NCBI RefSeq assembly: GCF_900100735.1
Contig: NZ_FNCJ01000002.1
Span: 124,001 to 188,000 of the forward strand
Reading direction: 5' to 3'
Length of the DNA stretch: 64,000 bases
DNA from: Paraburkholderia phenazinium
GTDB lineage: Bacteria > Pseudomonadota > Gammaproteobacteria > Burkholderiales > Burkholderiaceae
Shown here: positions 29,738 through 39,425 of the stretch, one piece after another
Position numbering within the stretch: position 1 is the stretch's first letter
Layout of the letters: each line of letters opens with the position of its first letter
Notes under the pieces: generated by a model
Seen by the model: only the letters and a program-made list of their open reading frames with translations
What the model was told of the DNA's origin: nothing
The model's database searches: none
Translations under genes and position numbers: made by a program

Positions 29738-30610
29738 TCATCCCGAGCGTTTGGCGTTGCCGTTGTAATAGCCCAGGTCGCTGCTTGTGAGCAGTTGCTG
29801 CATGTAGGGGCCGTGTCGTTTTAGGGAGGCGCTCGCCAGGCATTCTTTCTTTCCGCGCAGCCGGTCGGCCAGAGTCAGATCGGGGTGAGTCTCGGCTGAG
29901 GGCGCGTCTTCCGCGCTCGGCCAGTGCTGGCAGAACAGGCTAAGCGGCTCGCAGGCGTGGCGAAAACGCGGGTGAACCGGCTCGCGTTCCGGCATGTCGA
30001 CAATGGCTCGGCGTCCGAAACGTTCGACTACCGCGGTATACAGAACCTTCTCCAGGAAATCGTCGTCCTTCACGCGAATCGTGGACAGCATCTGCAGAAA
30101 GTCCGGTGTCGCCTTGGCGATGAAGAATTGCGTGGAGAGCGATTTGGTCTCGCGAATCCCGTAGCGCAGACCAAATGGTCTGAGCACGCCCGCAAGCCGG
30201 GCACGCAAACGCCGTCCCAATCGCGGGGAGCGCTTCCACGCCGGCACGCAATCGGTGCTCCACGACGAGGCGGCGATGACCGCGCCGGGAGTCCCGGCAA
30301 GCTGATCCAGATATCGCTTGATGACGTTCTGGTTGAAGATCCAGGTGTCCGCCTCGAGATGAATCACATAGTCCACTTTCAAATCGGTGACTGCGGCATT
30401 GATCGAGGCGAGCAACAGATCGGCCGCGCCTACGGTCAGCGGACGAGGTTCGCGCCTGACCAGCACGTCTTCGATATAAGCCGTGTAGCCGGCATCGGAG
30501 CAGGCGTGCACAACGGGCCATTGGCGGGCCCAGTTCAGCTTGATGATCTCCATGGAGATGCGCGCGCAATCAGTACGATTGAACGAGGTCAGGCATACGG
30601 CAACTTGCAT
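29738..30610 (-). CDS. Glycosyltransferase-like protein (GT-A type)
   Basis: A 290-residue protein that starts with a nucleotide-sugar-binding strand MQVAVCLTSFNRTDCARISM and has a DxD-like metal site in IHLEADTWIFN, the usual plan of family-2-type or related GT-A transferases. The C-terminal half has no recognised domain. It diverges from two tandem GT9-like genes, so this may be part of a surface-glycan locus. The sugar and the acceptor are unknown. Confidence 0.6.
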   Translation of the reverse strand: MQVAVCLTSFNRTDCARISMEIIKLNWARQWPVVHACSDAGYTAYIEDVLVRREPRPLTVGAADLLLASINAAVTDLKVDYVIHLEADTWIFNQNVIKRYLDQLAGTPGAVIAASSWSTDCVPAWKRSPRLGRRLRARLAGVLRPFGLRYGIRETKSLSTQFFIAKATPDFLQMLSTIRVKDDDFLEKVLYTAVVERFGRRAIVDMPEREPVHPRFRHACEPLSLFCQHWPSAEDAPSAETHPDLTLADRLRGKKECLASASLKRHGPYMQQLLTSSDLGYYNGNAKRSG

Positions 30611-30968
30611 GATTGGAAAGGGCGGTCGAATTCAGCGGCATAGTGCATGAAGACGGGCCGGATGCGCGGGCCAGACTTTTACGGAAAATTTCACGGGCCA
30701 GCCGAAGAAAACACCCGGTCCGGCAGGGAGCCGATTCAACGAACTGGCCTCAGCACTCGCCCGGCGGCCGGTATCCCCCGCTACTCGGCACTCGGTCACG
30801 GAACATCCCAGGAAATGCTTCGAAATCTAATCGCCCAGGCAGCGCGGTTGTCGACGGGGCGCCCATTTCAGCCGTTTTGACCAGAAATATGCTGCAAGAC
30901 TTGGAAACCCGGGATTTACCGATTGTGTGGCAACATCCGCTCGAATCGACTTTGGCTGGATTGAGTGT
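30611..30968. other. Divergent intergenic region
   Basis: About 360 bp between the GT-A gene (minus) and the GT9 pair (plus). A GTG at 30927 would extend the first GT9 gene by 14 residues. No repeats, terminator or clear promoter were recognised. Confidence 0.4.
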
Positions 30969-31967
30969 ATGGGCAATGATCAGGCGCAACAGGCGAATCG
31001 CACCGATTCGGTCGGGGCCGGCATGCCTGACGCTCAATCGGCTACGAGCACTGCCGCCTTCGTGATGTCGCCTGCGCTGGGCGACACTCTGAACCTCTTG
31101 ATCGTCGCGCAAAATCTCGTGCGCGCGGGCTGGCGCGTCGATGTGTTCGGCGATCATGCCTACGCGCTTGCAGCCTGGTTTCCCCAATTCAGCATCGCAC
31201 CTGCGTTGACGCCGGACGAGGCTCGCGAAGTGCTCGCACGCTACCCGTATGTGGTCCAGATGCACCGCGACCGGCCGCTCGCGCAGTTAGGCGGCTGGCA
31301 TGCCGGCTTCATCGATCTGCATGAAGCCGAGTACGCGCAGAGTCCTCATTGCATGGCGAAGCGCTTCGCCGATTTTGCCGCCGCACGCTTCGGCCTGCAC
31401 GATGCCGAGACATCGAACGGCATGCGTGCGCCCGCGGGCCTGAGCTTTCGCAAGCACGCTTCGCGCGTGGCGATCCATCCCGAGGCCAGCACCCCCGACA
31501 AACGCTGGCTGCCCCAGCGCTTTGTTGACCTGTCCCGCCGTTTGCAGGCTGCTGGCCTGCAGGTCGAATTCGTCCTCGAGGCGCGTGAGCGGTCGCGCTG
31601 GGGGCAGCTCGCGAGCGATTTGCCGCCACTGCGCTCGTTCCCCTCGTCGGCTCAGCTTGCCGCATGGCTTTATGAATCCGGCTGGTTCATCGGTAACGAC
31701 TCGGGCGTTGGGCACCTCGCGTCGGCGCTGGGCATTCCGACTCTCACCGTGTTCCGGCGGCGCGGGGTGGCGCAGCGCTGGCGTCCGGGCTTTACCACCG
31801 GGGACATTGTGTTGCCGTCGTGGTGGGTGCCGACCGCCGGTTTGAAAGAGCGCTGGTGGCGCGAGAGCATTAGCGCCGGGCGGGTCATGAAGGCGTTCGG
31901 CGCCCTTCGTTTGCGTGTCGCCGGGCAGTCCCGGCCGATTGATTCAGCGCAGAGGTCTGAAAGATGA
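30969..31967 (+). CDS. GT9-like glycosyltransferase (heptosyltransferase-type), copy 1
   Basis: A 332-residue GT-B-fold protein of the GT9/ADP-heptose:LPS heptosyltransferase type. The C-terminal donor-site motif is GNDSGVGHLASALGIPTL; the N-terminal half has SPALGDTLNLLIVAQNLVRAGW, the usual acceptor-side start of GT9 proteins. The ATG at 30969 is preferred to an upstream GTG. It overlaps copy 2 by 4 nt (ATGA) and resembles it along its length, including GLKERWWRESISAGRVMKAF near the end. The target could be LPS core or another surface glycan. Confidence 0.8.
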   Translation: MGNDQAQQANRTDSVGAGMPDAQSATSTAAFVMSPALGDTLNLLIVAQNLVRAGWRVDVFGDHAYALAAWFPQFSIAPALTPDEAREVLARYPYVVQMHRDRPLAQLGGWHAGFIDLHEAEYAQSPHCMAKRFADFAAARFGLHDAETSNGMRAPAGLSFRKHASRVAIHPEASTPDKRWLPQRFVDLSRRLQAAGLQVEFVLEARERSRWGQLASDLPPLRSFPSSAQLAAWLYESGWFIGNDSGVGHLASALGIPTLTVFRRRGVAQRWRPGFTTGDIVLPSWWVPTAGLKERWWRESISAGRVMKAFGALRLRVAGQSRPIDSAQRSER

Positions 31968-32857
31968 AGACGAAGCTTGAAGGTGCCGCATCGATTGCCG
32001 TCGTGATGCCGGCGGCAATCGGCGATACGCTCTTGATGATGGTGCTGGTCAACAATCTGATCCGCAATGGCTACCGGCCCACGGTTTTTAGCTGGGTGGT
32101 GAAGGATCTGATCGACTGGTTCCCGGGTATCGATGTGCGTGACGAGCAGGACGTGTGCGAACCGTTCGAGCTGGTGATTCAGCTACGCGCAACCGCGTCC
32201 GGGGCGTCGCTCGCCGCCGACGGCCAGGTGTGCGAGATCGTTCGCTGCGAAGCCTTTCAGGCGCCCGGGCATATGATCGACATGATCGTCGCGGTAGCGC
32301 GCGACGCGTTCGGACTTGCCGACGTCACGCGGCACAACGGCATCACCGTCCCGAACTGGATCCGGTTTCGGGCCTGCGAACGGCGGGTGGCGATTCATCC
32401 GACCGGCAGTCACATCGAGAAAATGTGGCCGCGCAAGAAGTTCGTCGCGCTGGTGCGCAAACTCGTGCAACGCGATTTTCAACCTACCTTGCTGGTGGCG
32501 CCGTGCGAGCGGCAGACGTGGCTGACGGAGCGCGACGCGGCGCAGCGGCTTCATTCGTTCGACCGGCTGGCCGACGTGGCGGCGTGGATCGCCGAGTCGG
32601 GCTGGTTTATCGGCAACGATTCGGGTCTCGGGCATCTCGCCTCCGCGCTTGGCGTGCCGACCTTGTCGCTATTCATGCGCCGCGGCATTGCGCGCACCTG
32701 GCGGCCCAACTGGGGGCGCGGCGAAGTTGTGCTGCCCTATAACCTGTTTGTGGTCGGCGCGCTGAAAGAGCGCTACTGGAAACTGGCCTTGACCGGAAGC
32801 CGCGTATTGCGCTCGTTCGACCGCTTGCGCCTCCAGGAAGGGCCGCGCTCCAGCTAG
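31964..32857 (+). CDS. GT9-like glycosyltransferase (heptosyltransferase-type), copy 2
   Basis: A 297-residue paralogue of the gene before it. It has MPAAIGDTLLMMVLVNNLIRNGY at the N-terminus, RVAIHPTGSHIEKMWPRKKF in the middle, the donor motif GNDSGLGHLASALGVPTL and ALKERYWKLALTGSRVLRSF at the end. The 4-nt overlap with copy 1 makes coupled translation likely. Such pairs may add two successive sugars or form a heterodimer. Both lack the longer N-terminal region of classical WaaC/WaaF. Confidence 0.8.
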   Translation: MKTKLEGAASIAVVMPAAIGDTLLMMVLVNNLIRNGYRPTVFSWVVKDLIDWFPGIDVRDEQDVCEPFELVIQLRATASGASLAADGQVCEIVRCEAFQAPGHMIDMIVAVARDAFGLADVTRHNGITVPNWIRFRACERRVAIHPTGSHIEKMWPRKKFVALVRKLVQRDFQPTLLVAPCERQTWLTERDAAQRLHSFDRLADVAAWIAESGWFIGNDSGLGHLASALGVPTLSLFMRRGIARTWRPNWGRGEVVLPYNLFVVGALKERYWKLALTGSRVLRSFDRLRLQEGPRSS

Positions 32858-32990
32858 CGTCTGGCGTTGCGTATACCGCTCTTCAAGCGGTGCGCAGCCG
32901 AGATTGAAGCGGTGAATTTGCCCGCCGGTTTTACAAACAAGGCTTCAAACTGACGGGCTGCGCGTTCTGCAATGTCACAGTGACCGGCCG

Positions 32991-33146
32991 TTATATCTGG
33001 CCCATGACGACCAGGATGAGCACGACGATCACCACAATGCCGACTGTGCCCGACGGCGCGTAGCCCCACGAGCGGCTGTGCGGCCATGCGGGAAAGGCGC
33101 CGATGAGCAGCAGGATCAGAACGATCAGAAGAATGGTTCCCAACAT
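32991..33146 (-). CDS. DUF3309 small hydrophobic protein
   Basis: A 51-residue protein with two hydrophobic stretches around the motif PAWPHSRSWGYAPSG: MLGTILLIVLILLLIGAFP, then VGIVVIVVLILVVMGQI. This is the standard layout of DUF3309, a tiny membrane protein common in Proteobacteria and often linked to stress. The function is unknown. It lies alone between the GT9 pair and the NlpC/P60 gene. Confidence 0.85.
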   Translation of the reverse strand: MLGTILLIVLILLLIGAFPAWPHSRSWGYAPSGTVGIVVIVVLILVVMGQI

Positions 33147-33235
33147 AACGCCTCCGAATACGTGTGATTGATCGTGACGAGGGCCGGCGGCCCCCGCGCT
33201 TGACAAGCACTAACGCAATTCGCATGCCCGCAGGC

Positions 33236-34822
33236 TCAACCGGCGGGATTGTCGTCGTCGGGTTGAACGGGGGTGCCTTCGGCCGGCGCGCCGATGACGC
33301 TGACCTGGAAGACCGGCGTTGCCGCCAGCGATTGCAGGCTCGGATCTTCCGGGTATTGCACGAGCAGCGGCAGGATCACCGAGCCGCCGATGATCGCGCG
33401 CCGGCTGTTGTCCGCCGGGCGCAAGCCCCACACGTCCTGATAGACCAGCGGCACCAACTGATGGTCGTGCGTGGTGTTGCCCAGATACAGCATCACGTGG
33501 CCGCCGATATAGATCAGCGTGCGCATCGGCACGCCATGCTTGACGAGATAGTCGAGGCGCTCGGCCGGCGTGGCGGCGGACAGGTCGGTCATGCGTCCGG
33601 CGCTCATCTGCGTCGACGAATGACGCGGCAGCCAGATGCCGAAGGCCGCGAAGATGCTTTGCGTCTCCGACGAGCAGTCGTTGTAGAAGTCCATATTGCC
33701 CCAGCCGTAGGGACGCCCGATCAAGGCCTTGAGCAGCACCGCCAGGTGACGCGGGGTGGCGGTCAGCGGCGCCGTGGCGATCTGCGTATCGTTCAGTTGT
33801 GCGATACGTGCGACGGCATTGCCGTTGGCGTCGCGGGCGGGGACCATGACGCTGCGCACGCCTGGGTTGTCGCCAGGCGCGACTGGCAGCAAGGTGCCGG
33901 CCGGCGCATCGAAGCGGAACGCGCCCAGGCTATCGCGCACCGGCGCCGATGCGGCGATCACCGCCGTGAGCCCATTGCGCGCCGCGCTGCGCCAGATATC
34001 GACAAACGCGGCGCTCACCATGCCGACCTTGTCGCTGCGGACCCAGCCTTGCACATCCGGCGTCTGCACGTAGTACCAGCCGCCATCGCGGCTGCTGCCC
34101 AGAACATAGAGCGGTGTGCCGGGGCGGGCCGCCGAGACCTGCAGGTTATCGAACGGGTAGCCTTCGCCGGCGAGGCGGTGGTCGTAGAACGATGGGTCTA
34201 TGGTCGGCAGTTCGCGGATCAGCGCGTTGTCCGTAGCAATGGCGCGGTGCGCGGCGGCATAACCAGGCGCATGTTCGAACTGGCCGACGTCCATGTTCTG
34301 CTCGATCGCGTCGATCCAGGCTTGCGTGTGCGGGCGGAAGTTCTGGCCGTAGCCGAGTTCGCGAGCGGTTTTGCCGGTGTTGTCGTACTGCGCAATGCGG
34401 CGGCGCTGCAACGCGGCGATATCGGCCCCGCCATCGCGGTAGACGCGCGTGTCGACAAAGCTGGGGTTCCACGGCGAAGGATCCGCGGCGGCGGCGCCGA
34501 AGTAGCGGGTCCGCAGCGCTTCGTAGTGGGTCTGCTGGTCCGCCGCGCTCAGAAACGGTTGGTCGTAGCCGCTGCTTGCCGGGTCGAGCCAGTGATCGAC
34601 ATTCTGGTCGTAGGCGTCCATCGGGAAGACGCTGACCGGATCGATGCGTGCCTCGCTGGCGGGCGGCGCCGGCGGCGTGGCACATGCCGCGAGGGCGAGG
34701 CACAGCACAGCGGCGGTGAGACGCAGGCGGGTGTGGGCTGATATGCGCCATGAAGGCGGCAGGGCTAGCCGGCGCAGCTTCAGGGCAGCGGCTTCGATAC
34801 AAGGCAATGCGGCAAACGGCAT
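33236..34822 (-). CDS. SH3/NlpC-P60 family cell-wall peptidase lipoprotein
   Basis: A 528-residue envelope protein with a lipoprotein signal (lipobox LALAAC, Cys47) after a long basic leader. After an N-terminal helical domain and two SH3-like regions (about 220-290), the C-terminal third is an NlpC/P60 peptidase: catalytic Cys in DFYNDCSSETQSIF and His in IGGHVMLYLG. This is the layout of gamma-D-glutamyl-L-diamino-acid endopeptidases of the YkfC/DvLysin type, which trim or recycle murein peptides. The ATG at 34822 gives an oversized leader, but no better start exists in frame. Confidence 0.85.
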   Translation of the reverse strand: MPFAALPCIEAAALKLRRLALPPSWRISAHTRLRLTAAVLCLALAACATPPAPPASEARIDPVSVFPMDAYDQNVDHWLDPASSGYDQPFLSAADQQTHYEALRTRYFGAAAADPSPWNPSFVDTRVYRDGGADIAALQRRRIAQYDNTGKTARELGYGQNFRPHTQAWIDAIEQNMDVGQFEHAPGYAAAHRAIATDNALIRELPTIDPSFYDHRLAGEGYPFDNLQVSAARPGTPLYVLGSSRDGGWYYVQTPDVQGWVRSDKVGMVSAAFVDIWRSAARNGLTAVIAASAPVRDSLGAFRFDAPAGTLLPVAPGDNPGVRSVMVPARDANGNAVARIAQLNDTQIATAPLTATPRHLAVLLKALIGRPYGWGNMDFYNDCSSETQSIFAAFGIWLPRHSSTQMSAGRMTDLSAATPAERLDYLVKHGVPMRTLIYIGGHVMLYLGNTTHDHQLVPLVYQDVWGLRPADNSRRAIIGGSVILPLLVQYPEDPSLQSLAATPVFQVSVIGAPAEGTPVQPDDDNPAG

Positions 34823-34884
34823 GGTGCTCGACAGTGGGTGGCCAAGGTGCAGATCATACGATGGTCTGCGTGTCGAGTTGAAGA

Positions 34885-35259
34885 CTATGTGCGTTGCCGT
34901 GGCGGCACGCGCCACCAGGTCATCAGCACCAGCAGGGCGAACGCCACGTAGGCGAGGGTGAATACCCAGGCCGGCAGATCGTAGAACAGAAGCCGGCCCA
35001 CCCAACGCTGGATGCAGCCCTGCGAGCCGACTGCGCCGGTGCGCAGCCAGTCTTCCAGCACGGTCAATGGACAGGCAATATCCAGCACGGACAGCAGCGC
35101 CACCACGCCGATGGCGAACAGGTGGGCGAAGCGGAACGTCCGGTTGCGCACCCATCTCCAGCTCAGCAGCGAGCCGATCCAGATGGCGGGCAGCCCGCAG
35201 ACGATGAACGCGGCGAGCAGGGCATGCACGGTGAGTACCGCATCCGCGAGAGCAAGCAT
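34885..35259 (-). CDS. DUF2784 membrane protein
   Basis: A 124-residue inner-membrane protein with three to four hydrophobic segments: LADAVLTVHALLAAFIVCGL, FAIGVVALLSVLDIACPLTVLEDWLR and LPAWVFTLAYVAFALLVLMTWW. The conserved CPLTVLE core is typical of DUF2784. GAGGAC lies just before the ATG. The function is unknown. It is likely co-transcribed with neighbours on the minus strand. Confidence 0.85.
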   Translation of the reverse strand: MLALADAVLTVHALLAAFIVCGLPAIWIGSLLSWRWVRNRTFRFAHLFAIGVVALLSVLDIACPLTVLEDWLRTGAVGSQGCIQRWVGRLLFYDLPAWVFTLAYVAFALLVLMTWWRVPPRQRT

Positions 35260-35320
35260 GATGTCCTCAAACGGTGCGCGGCAAACGCTCGCTTGCCGCG
35301 CGGGACGATGCGGCTCTCGC

Positions 35321-35791
35321 TTATTGCGGCTGGGGTGGCGGCGGCGCATCGGCGGCCGGGTGGTCGTCCGGGTGATCGCCATGAGGAGCGCGGTTTGCCG
35401 CAGCAATATCTTCAGCGAGGCTCGTGCGCAGCGTTGCGATCGCCTGATCCGGGTTGGCCGGCTTCAGTTGCTCGCGCGCCAGCGAGTCATAAACGTAGTG
35501 CCGCAACATCGGGTCTTGGGTCTTGTTCAAGACATCATGATAGACCGCGATGATCTCGCTTTCGCGTCCGGTCATGGCGTACAGCCGACGCAGTTGTTCG
35601 AGATCGTTGACGGCTGCAAAGCCGGCGCCGCGCGGCGGCATGGCATCGAAGCGAGGCGGCTGGCCGTGGCCCGGCGGGCCCGGCGGCGGGGCGTCCTGGG
35701 CGATTGCAGAGGATGCGGCGGCGCTCAGTAGCACGGTCAAAGCAGCGGTCAAGGTGGTGCGCAACGCCGCGGTCGGAATGGCCTTTTTCAT
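35321..35791 (-). CDS. Periplasmic hypothetical protein with His/Pro-rich tail
   Basis: A 156-residue protein with a Sec signal peptide (about residues 1-31, ending SSAIAQ), a proline-rich patch (PPPGPPGHGQPP), a helical core (about 60-125: LEQLRRLYAMTGRESEIIAV and TQDPMLRHYVYDSLA) and a His/Asp/Pro-rich tail (HGDHPDDHPAADAPPPPQPQ). The tail could bind metal. The helical core suggests a small protein-binding domain. No family was recognised. Confidence 0.75.
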   Translation of the reverse strand: MKKAIPTAALRTTLTAALTVLLSAAASSAIAQDAPPPGPPGHGQPPRFDAMPPRGAGFAAVNDLEQLRRLYAMTGRESEIIAVYHDVLNKTQDPMLRHYVYDSLAREQLKPANPDQAIATLRTSLAEDIAAANRAPHGDHPDDHPAADAPPPPQPQ

Positions 35792-35946
35792 GTTGTCGAT
35801 TCCATCGGGTCAGGGCCGGCGCGACAGTGCGCCGAGCACTTTTACACGATAGTCGAGATGAGGTTCTGTAGGGTTACTGCAGCCTGTCCGTAACTTACAG
35901 ACCCTTGCGCGCTGCCGCCCTTAGGCCCTTGGACGGGCGCCGGTGC

Positions 35947-37512
35947 TCAGAGATTCGCCGCGCCGGCGGCCGCGACGCGGTTGCGCCCGGAGGTCTTGGC
36001 GACGTAGAGCGCGGCATCGGCACGCCGCATGAAAGCATCGAGCGAGGTGTCGCGGCCCTGGCGCGCCGTGCCGCAGCCGATGCTGACGGTCACCGCAGGA
36101 ATGCGCCGTTTGGCGTCGATGCTATGGCACACCTCGATGTCGCGGCGAATCGCTTCGGCGACGTTGAGCGCGCCGCGTTCGTCCGTATCGGGCAAGACCG
36201 CCACGAACTCTTCGCCGCCGTAACGGGCGACCGTGTCGCCGGGGCGCCGCAGATGGCGCGCGAGCGCAGCAGCAATGCGTTGCAGCGCCAGGTCGCCCAA
36301 GGCATGGCCGTGCTGATCGTTGTAGCGCTTGAAGTGATCCGCGTCGATGAACAGGACCGACAACTCGCGTCCTGTTCGCTGCATCCGTTGCCATTCGGTC
36401 AGCAGCACTCTGTCGAGGGCGCGCCGGTTATTGAGGCCGGTGAGCGAATCCGTCTGCGCCATGTGTTCCAGGCGCGACTGCATCGCGCCGCGGTCACGCA
36501 AGGCGAAGGCAAGCAGCCAGATCACCACGATAAACGTGCCGGACACGAGCAGCGCGGACGCACCGACGATTTCGGAGCGGCGTTGCCACTCGGCGAGCAC
36601 GTCCTGTTCGGCCGGCGCGATCACGGCGATCAGCGGCGTGCCGGGGATGCGTGCAAAGGTGTAGAGACGGGTGATGCCGTCGATCGGCGAGACCGCGGAA
36701 AACGAGCCGCTCTCGCCTTGGAGGAGTCGTAGAAACGGCGCCGAGCGAACCATGAGAAAGCGCGTCGAGCTCGTAATCTGCGGGCTGCGCGCGACGATGG
36801 TGCCGTCTGCGCGCACGATCATGCTGATGCCGTGAGGGCTGACCTCGAGCTTGTCGAGAACCTGCTGGAAATAGTCGAGGCTGATGGCGATCGCGGCCAC
36901 CCCGGCAAACGAGCCGTCCGCGTGGTCGATCCTGCGGCTTAGCGCGATCGAGCTTGCGCCGCCTCGCAGCCGCGAGTGGAACGGCTTGGAGAAGTAGAGG
37001 CCGAGGTCGCGGCTCTGCTGGTGCACATAAAAGTAATCGCGATCCGCGAGATTCGCTTTGGGCGGAGTGCCCGCACCGTATTCGACGACGTTGCCGTTCG
37101 CATCCAGCGCGGATACCGCACTGATCTCGTGCGCGGTGCTGGTGCGGTCGAACAGCACCTTATGGCGGATATTCGGGTCGAGCTGCATCACGAGCGGGTC
37201 GCGCAATCCCGCTGCGACCGCCTGCAGGGAGAGATCGGCCAGTTCGAAATTATGCTGGACGTCGTTACTCAGCATGGATATCACACTGCGCGAGGTATCG
37301 CGCGCATGATCGAGTGCGTCCTGTCGTCCGGCGGCCAGCGTGACCAGGGTGAGCGCGAACGCGCCCAGCGCGAGCAGGCTGCCGAGCGCCCCGACGGCCA
37401 GCGGATGGCGTCCCGCCAGCACGGCGACCCGGGTGACACGAGCCCCGAGATACCTGTGCAGACGTTGTAAGCCCCGCACAGGCGGGGGTGGGGCGCGATC
37501 ACTGGTTTGCAT
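35947..37512 (-). CDS. Membrane-bound diguanylate cyclase (dCACHE-GGDEF)
   Basis: Makes cyclic di-GMP from two GTP. The 521 residues have a first transmembrane helix at about 40-62, a periplasmic Cache-type sensor (about 65-290, with ADRDYFYVHQQSRD and GVAAIAISLDYF), a second helix (about 305-328) and a GGDEF domain from about 350. The active site is GGEEF, and an RxxD inhibitory site (RPGD) lies five residues before it, so product inhibition is likely. It probably senses a small ligand outside the membrane and lies beside an MCP. Confidence 0.93.
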   Translation of the reverse strand: MQTSDRAPPPPVRGLQRLHRYLGARVTRVAVLAGRHPLAVGALGSLLALGAFALTLVTLAAGRQDALDHARDTSRSVISMLSNDVQHNFELADLSLQAVAAGLRDPLVMQLDPNIRHKVLFDRTSTAHEISAVSALDANGNVVEYGAGTPPKANLADRDYFYVHQQSRDLGLYFSKPFHSRLRGGASSIALSRRIDHADGSFAGVAAIAISLDYFQQVLDKLEVSPHGISMIVRADGTIVARSPQITSSTRFLMVRSAPFLRLLQGESGSFSAVSPIDGITRLYTFARIPGTPLIAVIAPAEQDVLAEWQRRSEIVGASALLVSGTFIVVIWLLAFALRDRGAMQSRLEHMAQTDSLTGLNNRRALDRVLLTEWQRMQRTGRELSVLFIDADHFKRYNDQHGHALGDLALQRIAAALARHLRRPGDTVARYGGEEFVAVLPDTDERGALNVAEAIRRDIEVCHSIDAKRRIPAVTVSIGCGTARQGRDTSLDAFMRRADAALYVAKTSGRNRVAAAGAANL

Positions 37513-37672
37513 AAGGTCTGATGGGCCGGCTCATTGCGAGCGCTTTACATGTCACGGCTCGACAAGGGATTTGAAATGCCGGTTAGCGGGCGGCCCGAGT
37601 ATATCGGCGGAATCTTACAGAATCTTCCGGGCCCAGTCAGGAGGAGAACTCGCGCGAGGCGCGTTTTCGCGG

Positions 37673-37709
37673 GCAGTGCGCAATCGCGAATGCGGCGATT
37701 GCGCACTGC
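37673..37709. terminator. Perfect 15-bp hairpin between MCP and diguanylate cyclase
   Basis: GCAGTGCGCAATCGC (37673-37687) pairs perfectly with GCGATTGCGCACTGC (37695-37709) around a 7-nt loop, starting 13 bp beyond the stop of the minus-strand MCP. There is no T-tract on either strand, so it may be a Rho-assisted terminator or an mRNA 3'-end stabiliser. Confidence 0.55.
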
Positions 37710-37721
37710 GTTCCTCACGCG

Positions 37722-39425
37722 TCAGAACGTTTCCCAGCTCTCGGAGCCACCGGCTTCGGCGAGTGCCACGGCCGGTTTGGCAGCGACTGTTGGCGTGCGC
37801 TTCGCTACCGGACGGGCGAGCGGCGCGCGTGCCCTGGCCGCAGTGGCGACGGCGCGCGGTGCTGCTGCTGCCGATTTGCTCTCGCTGACCTTGAACACGG
37901 ACACCGCGCGTTTTTGCTGCGCCGCCTGTTGTTCGAGCGATTGCGCCGCCGCCGATGCCTCTTCCACGAGGGCCGCGTTCTGTTGCGTGACCTCGTCCAT
38001 CTGCCCGACGGCCTGATTCACCTGCTCGATGCCACGGCTTTGTTCGTCGGACGCCGCGGAGATTTCCGCGTTAATGTCGGCGACCCGTTTGATGGCCTGC
38101 TGCACTTCGGCCATCGTGCGGCCCACTTCTTCCGCCTGCGACGAACCGTTGTGAATCGTCGCCACCGAGCTCTGGATCAGATCCTTGATTTCCTTTGCCG
38201 CGCTGGAGGAGCGCTGCGCGAGACTGCGCACTTCGCCGGCAACCACGGCGAAGCCCCGTCCTTGTTCACCTGCGCGTGCCGCTTCCACCGCCGCGTTCAA
38301 GGCGAGAATGTTGGTCTGGAAAGCAATGCCTTCGATCAGTGTGGTGATGTCGGCAATCTTCGACGAGCTCGCCGTGATGTCGCCCATCGTTACCAGCATG
38401 CGCTCCACCACTGCATTGCCCTTGTCCGCCACGTCCGAAGCATTGCCGGCCAGCGTGGTGGCCTGGCGGGCATTTTCGGAGTTCTGTTTGACGGTGGCGG
38501 TGAGCTGCTCCATGCTGGCCGCGGTTTCTTCCAGCGAAGCGGCCTGCTCTTCGGTGCGCGAGGACAAATCCATGTTGCCGGCAGCAATTTCGCTGGAGGC
38601 CACCATGATCGATTCGCTCGAGGTCTTGATGCCACGGACGATATCGGCAAGTTGCGTGTCCATCTGCTTCAACGCGCCGAGCAGATCGCCGAATTCGTCC
38701 TTCGAATGGATCGTGAGCGGGTTTTCAAGCTGACCTTCGGCGATGCGCTGCGCGACGTCGACTGCCGAACCCAGCGGCGTGATGATGGCCCTCATCAGAT
38801 ACACCGAGGCACCGATGGCCACGCACAGGCCCAGCACGATCGCACCGATCGAGACCCACAGCAGTGCGTGATACGTGTCCGTGCCCTGGTCGGCCATCTG
38901 CTTGACCTGGGTGGCGTTGATGTCGATGTCGCGGTCGACCGTGTCGGACAGCGCATTGCCCACGTCGCGCATCTTGTTGAGAGACGGGGCGGCGGCGTCG
39001 ATATTGCCGCTGTCGATGGCGGCGAGCGCCGTATCGGTCAACGACTTGAAGTCGACGAACTGCGTGGCGATCTGATCGGCGATTTTGCGCTCGTCGTCAG
39101 CGGAGACTTTGGCCGGGTAGTAGTCGGTCCACGCGCTGTTGAGTTTTTTCTGCAGGTCGCGGATACGATCGCTTGCCTGCTTCGCTTCGGCCGGATCGTG
39201 AATGGTGAGCAGACGGCTCAACGTCAGACGAATCTTCAGCGCGTTCGCTTGCGTGGCAGCGAGGTCTTCGATCGGTACCGTGCTATCGGTGTACATCGAG
39301 CTCATGTCCGAGCTTAGGGTCGCGAGGCCTCGAACGCCCATCAATCCGATGCCGATCATCAAGACGATGCACGCGCCGAGCGCGAGAATGATCTTGAACT
39401 TGATTGTGTTCGTCAGCTTGTTCAT
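37722..39425 (-). CDS. Methyl-accepting chemotaxis protein (4HB sensor) with CheR tether
   Basis: A chemoreceptor of 567 residues. Transmembrane helix 1 is at about 10-32, the four-helix-bundle ligand domain spans about 35-185 ([19 protein letters not shown]), transmembrane helix 2 is at about 188-210, then HAMP and the signalling hairpin with [20 protein letters not shown]. It ends in SWETF, a near-exact CheR/CheB docking pentapeptide behind an Ala/Pro linker. It is related to, but not a recent copy of, the MCP at 18-20 kb: the sensor domains differ. Confidence 0.95.
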   Translation of the reverse strand: MNKLTNTIKFKIILALGACIVLMIGIGLMGVRGLATLSSDMSSMYTDSTVPIEDLAATQANALKIRLTLSRLLTIHDPAEAKQASDRIRDLQKKLNSAWTDYYPAKVSADDERKIADQIATQFVDFKSLTDTALAAIDSGNIDAAAPSLNKMRDVGNALSDTVDRDIDINATQVKQMADQGTDTYHALLWVSIGAIVLGLCVAIGASVYLMRAIITPLGSAVDVAQRIAEGQLENPLTIHSKDEFGDLLGALKQMDTQLADIVRGIKTSSESIMVASSEIAAGNMDLSSRTEEQAASLEETAASMEQLTATVKQNSENARQATTLAGNASDVADKGNAVVERMLVTMGDITASSSKIADITTLIEGIAFQTNILALNAAVEAARAGEQGRGFAVVAGEVRSLAQRSSSAAKEIKDLIQSSVATIHNGSSQAEEVGRTMAEVQQAIKRVADINAEISAASDEQSRGIEQVNQAVGQMDEVTQQNAALVEEASAAAQSLEQQAAQQKRAVSVFKVSESKSAAAAPRAVATAARARAPLARPVAKRTPTVAAKPAVALAEAGGSESWETF

